DNA from: Klebsiella pneumoniae | GTDB lineage: Bacteria; Myxococcota_A; UBA796; SXON01 | Reading direction: 5' to 3' | DNA: 64,000 nucleotides | Assembly (NCBI GenBank): GCA_945861635.1 | Contig: CAMAWH010000005.1 | Coordinates: 62,001 to 126,000 of the forward strand | In this document: positions 50,754 to 58,770 of the stretch, one piece after another | Layout: every line of letters begins with the position of its first letter | Position numbering within the stretch: position 1 is the stretch's first letter | Notes under the pieces: model-generated | What the model was told of the DNA's origin: nothing | The model's input: the letters and a program-made list of their open reading frames with translations, nothing else | Database searches by the model: none | Position numbers and translations under genes: made by a program

Positions 50754-51482
50754 ATGCAATCGGTCCTCACCGTCTACTTGGCTTCCGTGGGCGCAACGGA
50801 CGGCGCAGATGGTTTCTCGATCCTGTCCCTCGTACTGGAAGCGGACTTCGTCGTTCAGCTGGTCCTGTTCGCGCTGATCGGCATGTCGATCGCGTGTTGG
50901 GCCATCATCCTGAACAAGTGGAACGTCGTGCGCCGCGCCGGTGTCCAGTCCGCGGACTTCGTGGAGATGTTTTGGAAAGCGCAACGGCTCGATCAGGTCT
51001 ACGAACGCACGGGCCGGTACCCGCGCGCGCCCGTGGCCGAGGTATTCAAGGCCGGCTACATCGAGCTTTCGAAGCTGACAAGTGGAGAGGACGCCTCCGG
51101 CGCAATGGACCTCGGGTTGAGCGAAAACATCGAGCGTGCACTGCGGCGCACGACGAACACGGAACTAGCGCAGCTCGAACGCCGTATCTCGTTCCTCGCG
51201 ACGACCGGGTCGACCGCGCCGTTTATCGGCCTGTTTGGCACGGTTTGGGGAATTCTTCGGGCGTTTCAAAAGATCGGTGCCACCGGCACGGCCAGCATTC
51301 AGGTCGTCGGTCCGGACATCGCCCACGCGCTGGTTGCCACGGCCGTCGGACTGCTCGCGGCGATTCCGGCCGTCATGGCGTACAATTATTTCACGTCGCG
51401 AATCCGTACGATTGCGGGAGAAATGGATGCCTTCTCCTCCGACTTCCTGAACATCGTGAAACGGCACTACCGCCCGAGGTGA
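50754..51482 (+). CDS. tolQ: TolQ/ExbB-type proton channel subunit
   Basis: Inner-membrane protein of 242 aa with three membrane helices: [21 protein letters not shown] (about 32-52), [23 protein letters not shown] (about 145-167) and [26 protein letters not shown] (about 182-207). The Thr in TVWGI and the Thr in ALVATAVGL are proton-path residues of the family. With TolR it energises TolA using the proton gradient. The gene order tolQ-tolR-tolA-tolB supports Tol over ExbB or Agl. TolR starts three bases later. Confidence 0.93.
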   Translation: MQSVLTVYLASVGATDGADGFSILSLVLEADFVVQLVLFALIGMSIACWAIILNKWNVVRRAGVQSADFVEMFWKAQRLDQVYERTGRYPRAPVAEVFKAGYIELSKLTSGEDASGAMDLGLSENIERALRRTTNTELAQLERRISFLATTGSTAPFIGLFGTVWGILRAFQKIGATGTASIQVVGPDIAHALVATAVGLLAAIPAVMAYNYFTSRIRTIAGEMDAFSSDFLNIVKRHYRPR

Positions 51483-51485
51483 GAA

Positions 51486-51917
51486 ATGGGCATGAGCGGA
51501 CCCTCACGCGGGGGCGGAATGATGTCGGAAATCAACGTGACGCCCTTCGTGGACGTCATGCTCGTGCTGCTCATCATCTTCATGGTCACCGCCCCGCTGA
51601 TGACAACCGGCGTGTCGATCGAACTTCCGCACGCGGAGGCGCCGCCGCTGACCGGTGCGGACGATCAGCTCGTTATCGGCATTCGAGCTGATGAAACATA
51701 CACGCTCCACCGAGGCACTGCCGCGGAAAGCGTCGTGACGCTCGAACAGCTCACCGCGAACCTGACCGAGGAAGGAAAAAATCGGCCGAAGGCGCAGGTG
51801 TTCGTATCCGCCGACGGATCGCTGAAATATGAACGCGTGATGCAACTGCTCGCGCTCGCGAAATCGTGCGGAATCCCGCAAGTGGGGCTGGTGACGCAGC
51901 CGGCAGCCCCCCAATAA
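51486..51917 (+). CDS. tolR: TolR/ExbD-type proton channel subunit
   Basis: Protein of 143 aa: short cytoplasmic N-terminus, one helix with the essential proton-carrying Asp23 ([19 protein letters not shown]), and a periplasmic dimerisation domain ([15 protein letters not shown] at the end; [19 protein letters not shown]). The length and the Asp are standard. It is followed immediately by the tolA-like start. Confidence 0.93.
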   Translation: MGMSGPSRGGGMMSEINVTPFVDVMLVLLIIFMVTAPLMTTGVSIELPHAEAPPLTGADDQLVIGIRADETYTLHRGTAAESVVTLEQLTANLTEEGKNRPKAQVFVSADGSLKYERVMQLLALAKSCGIPQVGLVTQPAAPQ

Positions 51918-52658
51918 ATGGCGCGCTATCCGGGCCTCTCTTGGGAGATTCCACTCGCGGGGTTCGGCCACGTTTTTGGCTTCGCCACAATCATACTTGC
52001 GCGCTGCGGACACAGCGCGGAGCCCCTCTTCAGGACCGAGGATGTGATGGTCGTGTCCATGTCGGGACCCGTTCAGGAAATGTCCCGGATGCCCCAGAAA
52101 GCCGAGCGGGCGCCTGATCCGTCACGGGGCAACGACGCTGCGGCGCCGCCGCCGCCGCCAAACGCCAGTGACATGGCGCTGCAAACACCGGACCAGTTGA
52201 GCAAGGGTGATCCCAACGCCGACCGGATTCGCGAGGCGGCCCTGGACGAAATTAAGCGCGATCAGCTTCTGCGGGAACTCGACGCTCCACAGGGCAAGAC
52301 CGACCGCGTCCAAACGGGAAATGAAGCCGGCGATGGGGGTCAGAAGGCAGCTGGGATCAACGATCCGGAGCTACAACGGTGGCAGCGCGAGGCCGAGCCT
52401 ATCGTTCGGGCCAACTGGCACCCGTTGGTGTCCGTCTGTCAAGCCAATCGCAACACCGTCGCGCATGTCGCGGTTGACATCGGGCCCGATGGTGTTGTGG
52501 ACGCCGACAGCGCCCAGTCGGTGGCTACCGGAAACGTTTCTCTCGACAATGCCGCGTTCCGGGCCGTGACCGGAACCGCCCGCGTCCCCCGCCTGCCACC
52601 GCGCTACGCAGAGGGGCTTCGCGTCTCGTTCGAATTCGACTGCAAGGACTTCCTGTGA
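51918..52658 (+). CDS. tolA: TolA-like protein with TonB-type C-terminal domain
   Basis: Protein of 246 aa: one N-terminal membrane helix (about 16-32), a short Pro/Gln/Asp-rich linker (PPPPP) and a TolA/TonB C-terminal domain (REAEPIVRANWHPL, VAHVAVDIGPDGVVDADSA, LDNAAFRAVTGTARVPRLP, LRVSFEFDCKDF). The helical domain II, around 200 residues in Enterobacteria, is largely missing, so this TolA would span only a short periplasm. Its ATG directly follows the tolR stop, and its end overlaps tolB as GTGA. Confidence 0.85.
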   Translation: MARYPGLSWEIPLAGFGHVFGFATIILARCGHSAEPLFRTEDVMVVSMSGPVQEMSRMPQKAERAPDPSRGNDAAAPPPPPNASDMALQTPDQLSKGDPNADRIREAALDEIKRDQLLRELDAPQGKTDRVQTGNEAGDGGQKAAGINDPELQRWQREAEPIVRANWHPLVSVCQANRNTVAHVAVDIGPDGVVDADSAQSVATGNVSLDNAAFRAVTGTARVPRLPPRYAEGLRVSFEFDCKDFL

Positions 52659-53953
52659 AACGACTCGCCGCTGTGCTGGCCCTCCTGTTCGCGACGCTCA
52701 CGGTGCTGCCTGCGCTCGCTGACGAACCAACCCTGCTGATTCGGGTCGGTAAACCTGGCGATCGCGCCGTACCTATCGCGCTCCCCTCCCCCACCGGAGT
52801 GGCGAGGCAGGGCGCGGAGTTCTGGGGCATCGTTCGCCGCGATCTTGAGCTGTCCGGCTGGTTCAAGATCGTGGACCCCGCCGCTTACGTCGAGCCCGTC
52901 GGCGCGGGAATACGTCTCGGGGAGTTCAGCTTTGCCGATTGGAAGACGCCGGGCGCGGCCGTACTCGCCAAGACATCGCTTGCGATGACTGGAGAAAACC
53001 TCCGTACCGAGGTGTGGGTCTACGACGTCGCCGGCGCTTCGCGCCTCGGTGCGAAGGCATTTTCATCGCCACCCGCAGGCGTTCGCTCGCTCGCTCACCG
53101 AGTCGCGGACACCATCATCACCCTGGTGACAGGGCAGCAGAGCTTCTTCGATACCAAGATCGCCTTTGCCGGAAAGTTTGGAAAAAACAAGGAAATCTAC
53201 GTCATGGACGCGGATGGCGCAGGCCGCCGGCAGATCACGAAGAACGCGAGCATCAACCTCAAGCCGCGTTGGAACCACAGCGGAAACGCCCTGTGTTTCA
53301 CGTCCTACTTCAACGGCAACCCGGACATGTACATCGCGGACCTCCTGAAAGGGCAGATCCGTCGCCTCTCCGCGCGCGCCGGAATCAACACCGGCTGCAG
53401 TTGGAAACCGGATGGCACCGAACTCGCCCTCACCCTGTCCACCGGTGGAGACAGCGAGATTTTCACCATCGATCCGCTTGCTGGTGCACAACTCGCACGA
53501 CTGACCGCGTCGCCGGGCATCGACGTTTCCCCGACCTGGTCACCCGACGGTTCACAGCTGGCGTTCGTATCGGAACGAGGGGGTGGCGCTCAGATCTACG
53601 TGATGAACGCCGACGGAACAAACGTGCACCGCGTGACGTTTTCGGGCGCCTACAACGTCGATCCGAGCTGGTCCCCGACGGGAGAGCGGATAGCGTTTGT
53701 GGGCCGAGACGGGAACTTCGACATCTTTACCGTGAAAACCGACGGCAGCGGGATGGACCGCGTGACACAGGGCGCAGGGGATAACGAAGACCCGTCGTGG
53801 TCCCCCGACGGCCAGTACGTCGCGTTCTCTTCGACACGCACCGGCTCGGCGCAGATCTGGCTCGCGTCGGCGGACGGGCGGCATCAGGTCCAGATGTCCT
53901 CGGGAGCCGGTGGGTACACGAACCCGAACTGGTCGGGGCATTTGAGCTGGTGA
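52655..53953 (+). CDS. tolB: Tol-Pal system protein TolB
   Basis: Periplasmic protein of 432 aa with signal peptide AAVLALLFATLTVLPALA, an N-terminal alpha/beta domain (LIRVGKPGDRAVPIALPSP, DLELSGWFKIVDP) and a C-terminal six-bladed beta-propeller made of WSPDGSQLAFVSERGG-type WD-like PD40 repeats (about five clear copies). TolB binds Pal; no pal gene is found here. The start is the GTG overlapping the TolA stop. It ends in a TGATG overlap with the Ppx/GppA gene. Confidence 0.94.
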   Translation: MKRLAAVLALLFATLTVLPALADEPTLLIRVGKPGDRAVPIALPSPTGVARQGAEFWGIVRRDLELSGWFKIVDPAAYVEPVGAGIRLGEFSFADWKTPGAAVLAKTSLAMTGENLRTEVWVYDVAGASRLGAKAFSSPPAGVRSLAHRVADTIITLVTGQQSFFDTKIAFAGKFGKNKEIYVMDADGAGRRQITKNASINLKPRWNHSGNALCFTSYFNGNPDMYIADLLKGQIRRLSARAGINTGCSWKPDGTELALTLSTGGDSEIFTIDPLAGAQLARLTASPGIDVSPTWSPDGSQLAFVSERGGGAQIYVMNADGTNVHRVTFSGAYNVDPSWSPTGERIAFVGRDGNFDIFTVKTDGSGMDRVTQGAGDNEDPSWSPDGQYVAFSSTRTGSAQIWLASADGRHQVQMSSGAGGYTNPNWSGHLSW

Positions 53954-54846
53954 TGCGCGCTGCCATCGACATCGGAAGCAACTCGGTGCTGTTGCTCGTT
54001 ATGGACGGAGCGCGCGTGGCACACGACGAGGCTCGCGTCGTCGGCCTGGGGAGAGGCCTCGGGGAAAAAGGCGTTTTTCGCCCCGACCGCATGGACGCGA
54101 CGCTCGATGCGCTCCGGAGTTTCGCTGGGACGGCCGCGGCGATGGGCGTGGCTCCGGAGTGCGTGCGCGCGCTCGCGACATCCGCCGCGCGCCGCGCACT
54201 GAATGCCGCGACGTTTTTCGCGCTTGTCCGGAAAACAACGGGCCTGCGGGTCGACATCATCTCGGGAGAGGAGGAGGCGCGGCTCACCTACCTCGGAGGC
54301 ATCGATGGCCTCGAGCTTCCGCAGGCCCCCGTGATGCTGTGCGATGCCGGGGGTGGCTCGACTGAAATCATCGTTGGGGAAGGGCCGCACATCCGTAGCC
54401 GAATCTCATTGGAGATAGGCACCGTCCGGCTGACAGAGAAGCACATAGGCGTCGGCGCGGTCGATCCGGCTGCCTTTGCGCGGCTCCGCGCCGACGTCGA
54501 TGCCGCCGTTTCATCCGTCCACCTCGACACGCCGCCGCGGGCGGTCGTCGCGGTGGCCGGCACCGCGACGACCCTCGCGGCCGCCGAATTGGGTTTGGAG
54601 ACGTACGATTCGGCGCGCGTGCACGGTGCACGCTTGTCCGCTGGCGCGCTGCGAAATTGGATAGATCGCCTCCTCGCTTCAACGCCGGAGGAACGACGAC
54701 GCCTCGTCGCCGCTTCCCCGGAGCGCGCGGACACCGTCCTCGCCGGGGCGGTCATCCTGCTGCGGGTGCTCGAACTCGGGCGGCGCCAGACGTGGCGAAT
54801 TTCTGATCGCGGCCTGCGCTACGGCGCGCTGACCAGTGCGTCGTAG
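53953..54846 (+). CDS. Ppx/GppA-type phosphatase
   Basis: Short form of the ASKHA exopolyphosphatase/guanosine pentaphosphatase family, 297 aa (only the N-terminal two subdomains). It shows MRAAIDIGSNSVLLLV (phosphate 1), GLGRGLGEKGVF, ATSAARRALNAATF, VDIISGEEEARLTYLGGI, MLCDAGGGSTEIIVG (phosphate 2) and VVAVAGTATTLAAAE. It may hydrolyse polyphosphate or pppGpp. The ATG shares a base with the tolB stop. It is the last gene of the tol operon; a 247-bp gap follows. Confidence 0.88.
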   Translation: MRAAIDIGSNSVLLLVMDGARVAHDEARVVGLGRGLGEKGVFRPDRMDATLDALRSFAGTAAAMGVAPECVRALATSAARRALNAATFFALVRKTTGLRVDIISGEEEARLTYLGGIDGLELPQAPVMLCDAGGGSTEIIVGEGPHIRSRISLEIGTVRLTEKHIGVGAVDPAAFARLRADVDAAVSSVHLDTPPRAVVAVAGTATTLAAAELGLETYDSARVHGARLSAGALRNWIDRLLASTPEERRRLVAASPERADTVLAGAVILLRVLELGRRQTWRISDRGLRYGALTSAS

Positions 54847-55093
54847 CCATATCGAGACAATTCGTTGACACGCTACTTCCCAATCGCGCGCGCCGCTGGT
54901 AACGTCTACGCACCCGCGTCCTCACGGGCATCGTTCCCACATGCATGCCGTACTCGCCAAAACCGCCAGCTGATGTGCCTATCGCCTCGCCAACGCGATC
55001 TGTCACAAATTGCTCCCTGTCGTCACGAATGTGCGGTACACTACCTTTCTTGACGCCGTCTCCACGCGTCACCTTCTCCACCGGAGTCCTCCG
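54847..55093 (+). other. Intergenic region upstream of the first MopE-like gene
   Basis: No gene is seen in these 247 bp. A TACACT hexamer at 55037-55042 is a possible -10 element for the MopE-like gene, and GGAG stands 8 bases before its ATG. TTGACA near 54865 has no good -10 partner. Confidence 0.35.
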
Positions 55094-58000
55094 ATGACCA
55101 AGTACCTCCTGCCTTTCTCTGCACTGTTGTTCCTCGCAGGCTGCCCCGCTACCGAGGGCGGAAAGTCCGACGCCTCGACATCGAAGGACGACGAATGCGA
55201 GAAGAACCCGGGCGCCTGTGACGAAGACGGTGACGGCTTCCTGCCCTCCGAAGACGATTGCGACGACAAGGACGCTTCGGTGAACCCGGGCTCGACGGAG
55301 ATTTGTGACGGTATCGACAACAATTGCGACGGAGAAACGGACGAAGGCACGACTTCGACGTTTTACGCGGACGTCGATGCTGACGGCTTCGGCGATGCAA
55401 CGACGACCACTGTCGCCTGCGAAAACCCGGCGGGCTTCGTCGCGAACGGCACGGATTGTAACGACGCCGAACCGCGTTCCTACCCGGGGAACACCGAGGT
55501 TTGCGACAAGATCGACAACAATTGCGACGGCGAAATCGATGAAGGCGTCGCCAACATGTACTACGCCGACGCGGACGCCGACACCTTCGGTGACCCGACG
55601 TCCGGCAAGTACGCGTGTGAGCAGCCCGACGGCTACGTCACCGATCTCACGGATTGTGACGACTCGACGGGCAGTTCCTTCCCCGGGAACGATGAAGTGT
55701 GTGACGAAATCGACAATAACTGTGACGGGCTCGTCGATGAGGGTGTCACCGACACGTACTACGCCGATTACGATGCGGACGGTTTCGGAAACACGACACT
55801 CACCCAGGAAGCCTGCGCGCAGCCGACCGGGTACGTCAGCGATGCCACGGATTGCGATGACAACGCATCGGCGGTGAACCCGTCGGCCATCGAAGTGTGC
55901 GACACGATCGACAACAACTGCGACACGGTCATCGACGAAGACAGCGCGGCCGATGCGCTCACGTGGTACGCCGACACCGACGTCGATTCGTTCGGCAACG
56001 TCGCCGTGACGTATCTCGCGTGCAACCAGCCTTCCGGGTACGTCGCGGACGCCACGGATTGTGACGACGCCAATGGCGCGGTTTTCCCCGGCGCAACGGA
56101 AATGTGCAACGGAATCGATGACAACTGTGACGAGCAGATCGACGAAGACACCGCGTCCGACGCAGGCACCTGGTACCTCGACGCGGACTCCGATTCGTTC
56201 GGCAATGTCACCTACACCCACGTCAGCTGCTCCGCGCCTGCCGGCTACGTCGCCGACAGCACGGACTGCAACGACGGCACCGCCCGCGCCTACCCAGGCG
56301 CCACCGAATACTGCGATACCATCGACAACAACTGTGACTCCGTCGTCGACGAAGACTCGTCGGTCGATGCACCCACTTGGTATGAAGACGCCGACGTCGA
56401 TGCCTACGGCAACCTCTCGGTGACGAAGGTGCAGTGCTACATCCCGTCGGGCTACGTCGCCGACAACACGGATTGTGACGACGCCCGCGCGCTCACGTAC
56501 CCGGGCGCGCCCGAGTACTGCAATACCTTCGATGACAACTGCGACCTTACGGTGGACGAAGACGCGTCGCTTGATGCGAGCGATTGGTACGCCGACACGG
56601 ACGCGGATGCCTTCGGCAACCTTTCGTCCATGCTGCACCAGTGCTACATCCCGATCGGCTACGTCGCGGACAGCACGGACTGTGACGACACGCGCGCTGC
56701 GACCTATCCGGGCGCTACCGAATACTGCAATATGATCGACGATGATTGCGACGCAACGGTGGACAACGACTACGCCGTCGACGCGCCGACCTGGTACGCG
56801 GATACCGACAGCGACACGTACGGTGCCGTAGGAACGCCGCAAGTGACGTGCTACCAACCGGTCGGGTACGTCGCGGACAGCACGGACTGCAACGACGGGA
56901 CGAGCGCGGCCTACCCCGGCGCGACGGAAGTCTGTGACAGCATCGACAACGACTGTGACGGTGACATCGACGAGGACGGCGGCGTCACCGGCGGCACGAT
57001 CTACTACTCCGATACGGACGTCGACGGCTTCGGTGACGCGGGTGACCCGATCGAAGCCTGCGATCTCCCTCCGGGCTACGCGACCAACGACTACGACTGC
57101 AACGACGGTGAGGCGGGTGAGCCGGTCGTCGCAGATTCAGTGCTGGGCTCGAGTTCCGGCGCCGGCACGCTCACTTCGCCGTTCGACTCCATTCAGGATG
57201 CGGTAGACGCGTCGTATGAGTGCGTTGTCGTGTACCCCGGCACGTATCGCGAATCCGTTGATATGAGCGGCAAAACGATAGACCTGTGGGGCATCGATGG
57301 GGCCGACACCACGACCATCGACGCCAACGCCACGGTGTGCACGTACGTCAACGCGACCGCATGCGAAACGGCTCTCCGGATCGACAGCGGCTCCGGCGCC
57401 CAGCCGACCATCCACGGCTTCACGGTCACGGGCGGTTCTGGCGCGTACACCACCTCGACCGCGAGCACGACGTGCGCGGACTCGTCGGCTTCGCACACCG
57501 GCAACACGACCTGTACCGTCACCACCTACGATTACTGCGGCGGTGGCATTTACATCAATGGCGACGATCCGCAGATCTCGGACATGGAAGTCACCGCAAA
57601 TACCCTTCCGGATTTCATCCAGCAGTCCACGGGTAGCTACACGCAGACGTGGATGTATTCGTACGGCGGCGGAATCTGCGTCAGGGATTCACTGGCGACC
57701 TTCGACAACGTCGACGTGAACGGCAACTACGCCGATCAGGGCGGCGGCATGTACGGCGGTACCAGCTCCAACTTCACGTACGAACACGGCCAGATCAATG
57801 AAAACGATGCCGAGGATGGAGGCGGAATCTACATGAACGCCGCCTCGGCGTCGTTCACGAACGCCGCGGTGCTCTGCAACTCGGCGGTCGTCGACGGCGG
57901 CGGTATCTTCACCGAGGTTTCCGGCACGTCAACGTTCGTGAACACCGTGTTCTACAGGAACACCTCGGCGATCACCGGGACGACGCGCGGCACCGACGCC

Positions 58001-58345
58001 TGGATCGGGACATCAACGACGTTCGTCCTCTACAACTCCATTGTCGAGGCCAACGCGGTTGTCGCGTCGCTCTACGGCGCCGGGTCAGGGATGTTGGAAT
58101 ACAACGACGTGTACAACGCCGCGGGAGACGAATACGCCGGTTCCTTCTCGGCCGGCACCGGCAGCATCTCGGTCGGCACCGAGGTCACGAGCGTGCGTTG
58201 CGACGGTAACCCCGCCAATGACAACATTGTGCTGCGGTCGACAGCGAGTGGCATCAACACTGGAAACCCGGCTTCGGGCTACAACGACACCGACGGATCG
58301 CAGAACGACATGGGCGGCTACGGCGGTCCCGGCGGCAGCTGGTAA
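55094..58345 (+). CDS. MopE-repeat lipoprotein with beta-helix domain (first paralogue)
   Basis: Outer-surface or periplasmic lipoprotein of 1083 aa. The signal peptide ends LLFLAGC. Residues about 35-680 are nine to ten copies of the ~65-aa MopE/'putative metal-binding motif' repeat, each with a DxDxDxFG-type calcium-like loop, DCDD and EVCDxIDNNCDG. The C-terminal ~400 residues are a right-handed parallel beta-helix (PbH1-type) with GGGIYxN turns, ending GGYGGPGGSW. No sorting tail is seen. The ATG at 55094 is chosen because it begins the lipoprotein signal and follows GGAG; the frame extends upstream to 55010. Role unknown: adhesion or metal binding at the surface is likely from the family. 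Confidence 0.85.
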   Translation: MTKYLLPFSALLFLAGCPATEGGKSDASTSKDDECEKNPGACDEDGDGFLPSEDDCDDKDASVNPGSTEICDGIDNNCDGETDEGTTSTFYADVDADGFGDATTTTVACENPAGFVANGTDCNDAEPRSYPGNTEVCDKIDNNCDGEIDEGVANMYYADADADTFGDPTSGKYACEQPDGYVTDLTDCDDSTGSSFPGNDEVCDEIDNNCDGLVDEGVTDTYYADYDADGFGNTTLTQEACAQPTGYVSDATDCDDNASAVNPSAIEVCDTIDNNCDTVIDEDSAADALTWYADTDVDSFGNVAVTYLACNQPSGYVADATDCDDANGAVFPGATEMCNGIDDNCDEQIDEDTASDAGTWYLDADSDSFGNVTYTHVSCSAPAGYVADSTDCNDGTARAYPGATEYCDTIDNNCDSVVDEDSSVDAPTWYEDADVDAYGNLSVTKVQCYIPSGYVADNTDCDDARALTYPGAPEYCNTFDDNCDLTVDEDASLDASDWYADTDADAFGNLSSMLHQCYIPIGYVADSTDCDDTRAATYPGATEYCNMIDDDCDATVDNDYAVDAPTWYADTDSDTYGAVGTPQVTCYQPVGYVADSTDCNDGTSAAYPGATEVCDSIDNDCDGDIDEDGGVTGGTIYYSDTDVDGFGDAGDPIEACDLPPGYATNDYDCNDGEAGEPVVADSVLGSSSGAGTLTSPFDSIQDAVDASYECVVVYPGTYRESVDMSGKTIDLWGIDGADTTTIDANATVCTYVNATACETALRIDSGSGAQPTIHGFTVTGGSGAYTTSTASTTCADSSASHTGNTTCTVTTYDYCGGGIYINGDDPQISDMEVTANTLPDFIQQSTGSYTQTWMYSYGGGICVRDSLATFDNVDVNGNYADQGGGMYGGTSSNFTYEHGQINENDAEDGGGIYMNAASASFTNAAVLCNSAVVDGGGIFTEVSGTSTFVNTVFYRNTSAITGTTRGTDAWIGTSTTFVLYNSIVEANAVVASLYGAGSGMLEYNDVYNAAGDEYAGSFSAGTGSISVGTEVTSVRCDGNPANDNIVLRSTASGINTGNPASGYNDTDGSQNDMGGYGGPGGSW
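55206..57123 (+). repeat. Array of MopE-type repeats (coding)
   Basis: About nine full units and a partial tenth, each roughly 200 bp, with the core protein pattern E-V/I-C-D-x-I-D-N-N-C-D-G. Divergence between units is moderate: later units switch to EYCNTFDDNCD and EYCNMIDDDCD. The repeat is visible in DNA as recurring GACAACAACTGTGAC-like stretches. Confidence 0.8.
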
Positions 58346-58770
58346 GGCATCGGGCCGTGCCGCGAGGCCGGCCGTCAGACCGTTTGAGCGATGCGCGGTG
58401 TTGCCCGCGCCGTGGGATGCACGTGGACGCGGTGTGCCAGTATGTGGGCGATGAGCAACGCAGCGATCGTGGATGCGACGGCGGCCGAATGCGCCAATTA
58501 TTTTCGACGGCGACCAAGTGGCCGCCGGTCCGGGCGTCGCGCGTGGGATTCTCAGGTCCGCGGGAGCGGTCCCGCGGCGGATTGACGCCGCTGGCCGAGC
58601 GCCGGTCGCGCGACAGACGTACGTGACGGCGGACTCAGGGCCGTCTCGGCGCCCAGTAGAAGTCGTGGTTCACCCGAGGCTTACGTGGTTTCATGTGAAA
58701 ACGCACAGGACACGCTGGCGATTCCCGCGAGGTCTGGTATGATGGAACACAATTCCGGAGTCGAACTGCC
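58346..58770. other. 425-bp intergenic region between the two MopE-like genes
   Basis: No convincing gene. Short frames at 58450-58585 and 58473-58742 lack ribosome-binding sites and known motifs. The 3' part holds a candidate promoter for the second MopE-like gene. No clear terminator hairpin with a T-tract was found after 58345. Confidence 0.5.
58738..58743 (+). promoter_or_regulatory. Candidate extended -10 element of the second MopE-like gene
   Basis: TGG-TATGAT at 58735-58743 is an extended -10 type element. No convincing -35 hexamer lies 17 bases upstream. CCGGAG follows at 58755-58760, 10 bases before the ATG at 58771. Confidence 0.4.

Noticed and set aside
54752..56857. 701-codon open frame on the minus strand opposite the Ppx and first MopE-like genes
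   Set aside because: It is antisense to a repeat region with biased codons; its translation is low complexity (Val/Arg/Asp-rich) and has no motif, while the plus strand has a lipoprotein signal and known repeats.
58450..58742. Small overlapping frames in the gap between the MopE-like genes, possibly a frameshifted gene remnant
   Set aside because: No ribosome-binding site and no recognisable family in either frame; not enough to call a pseudogene.
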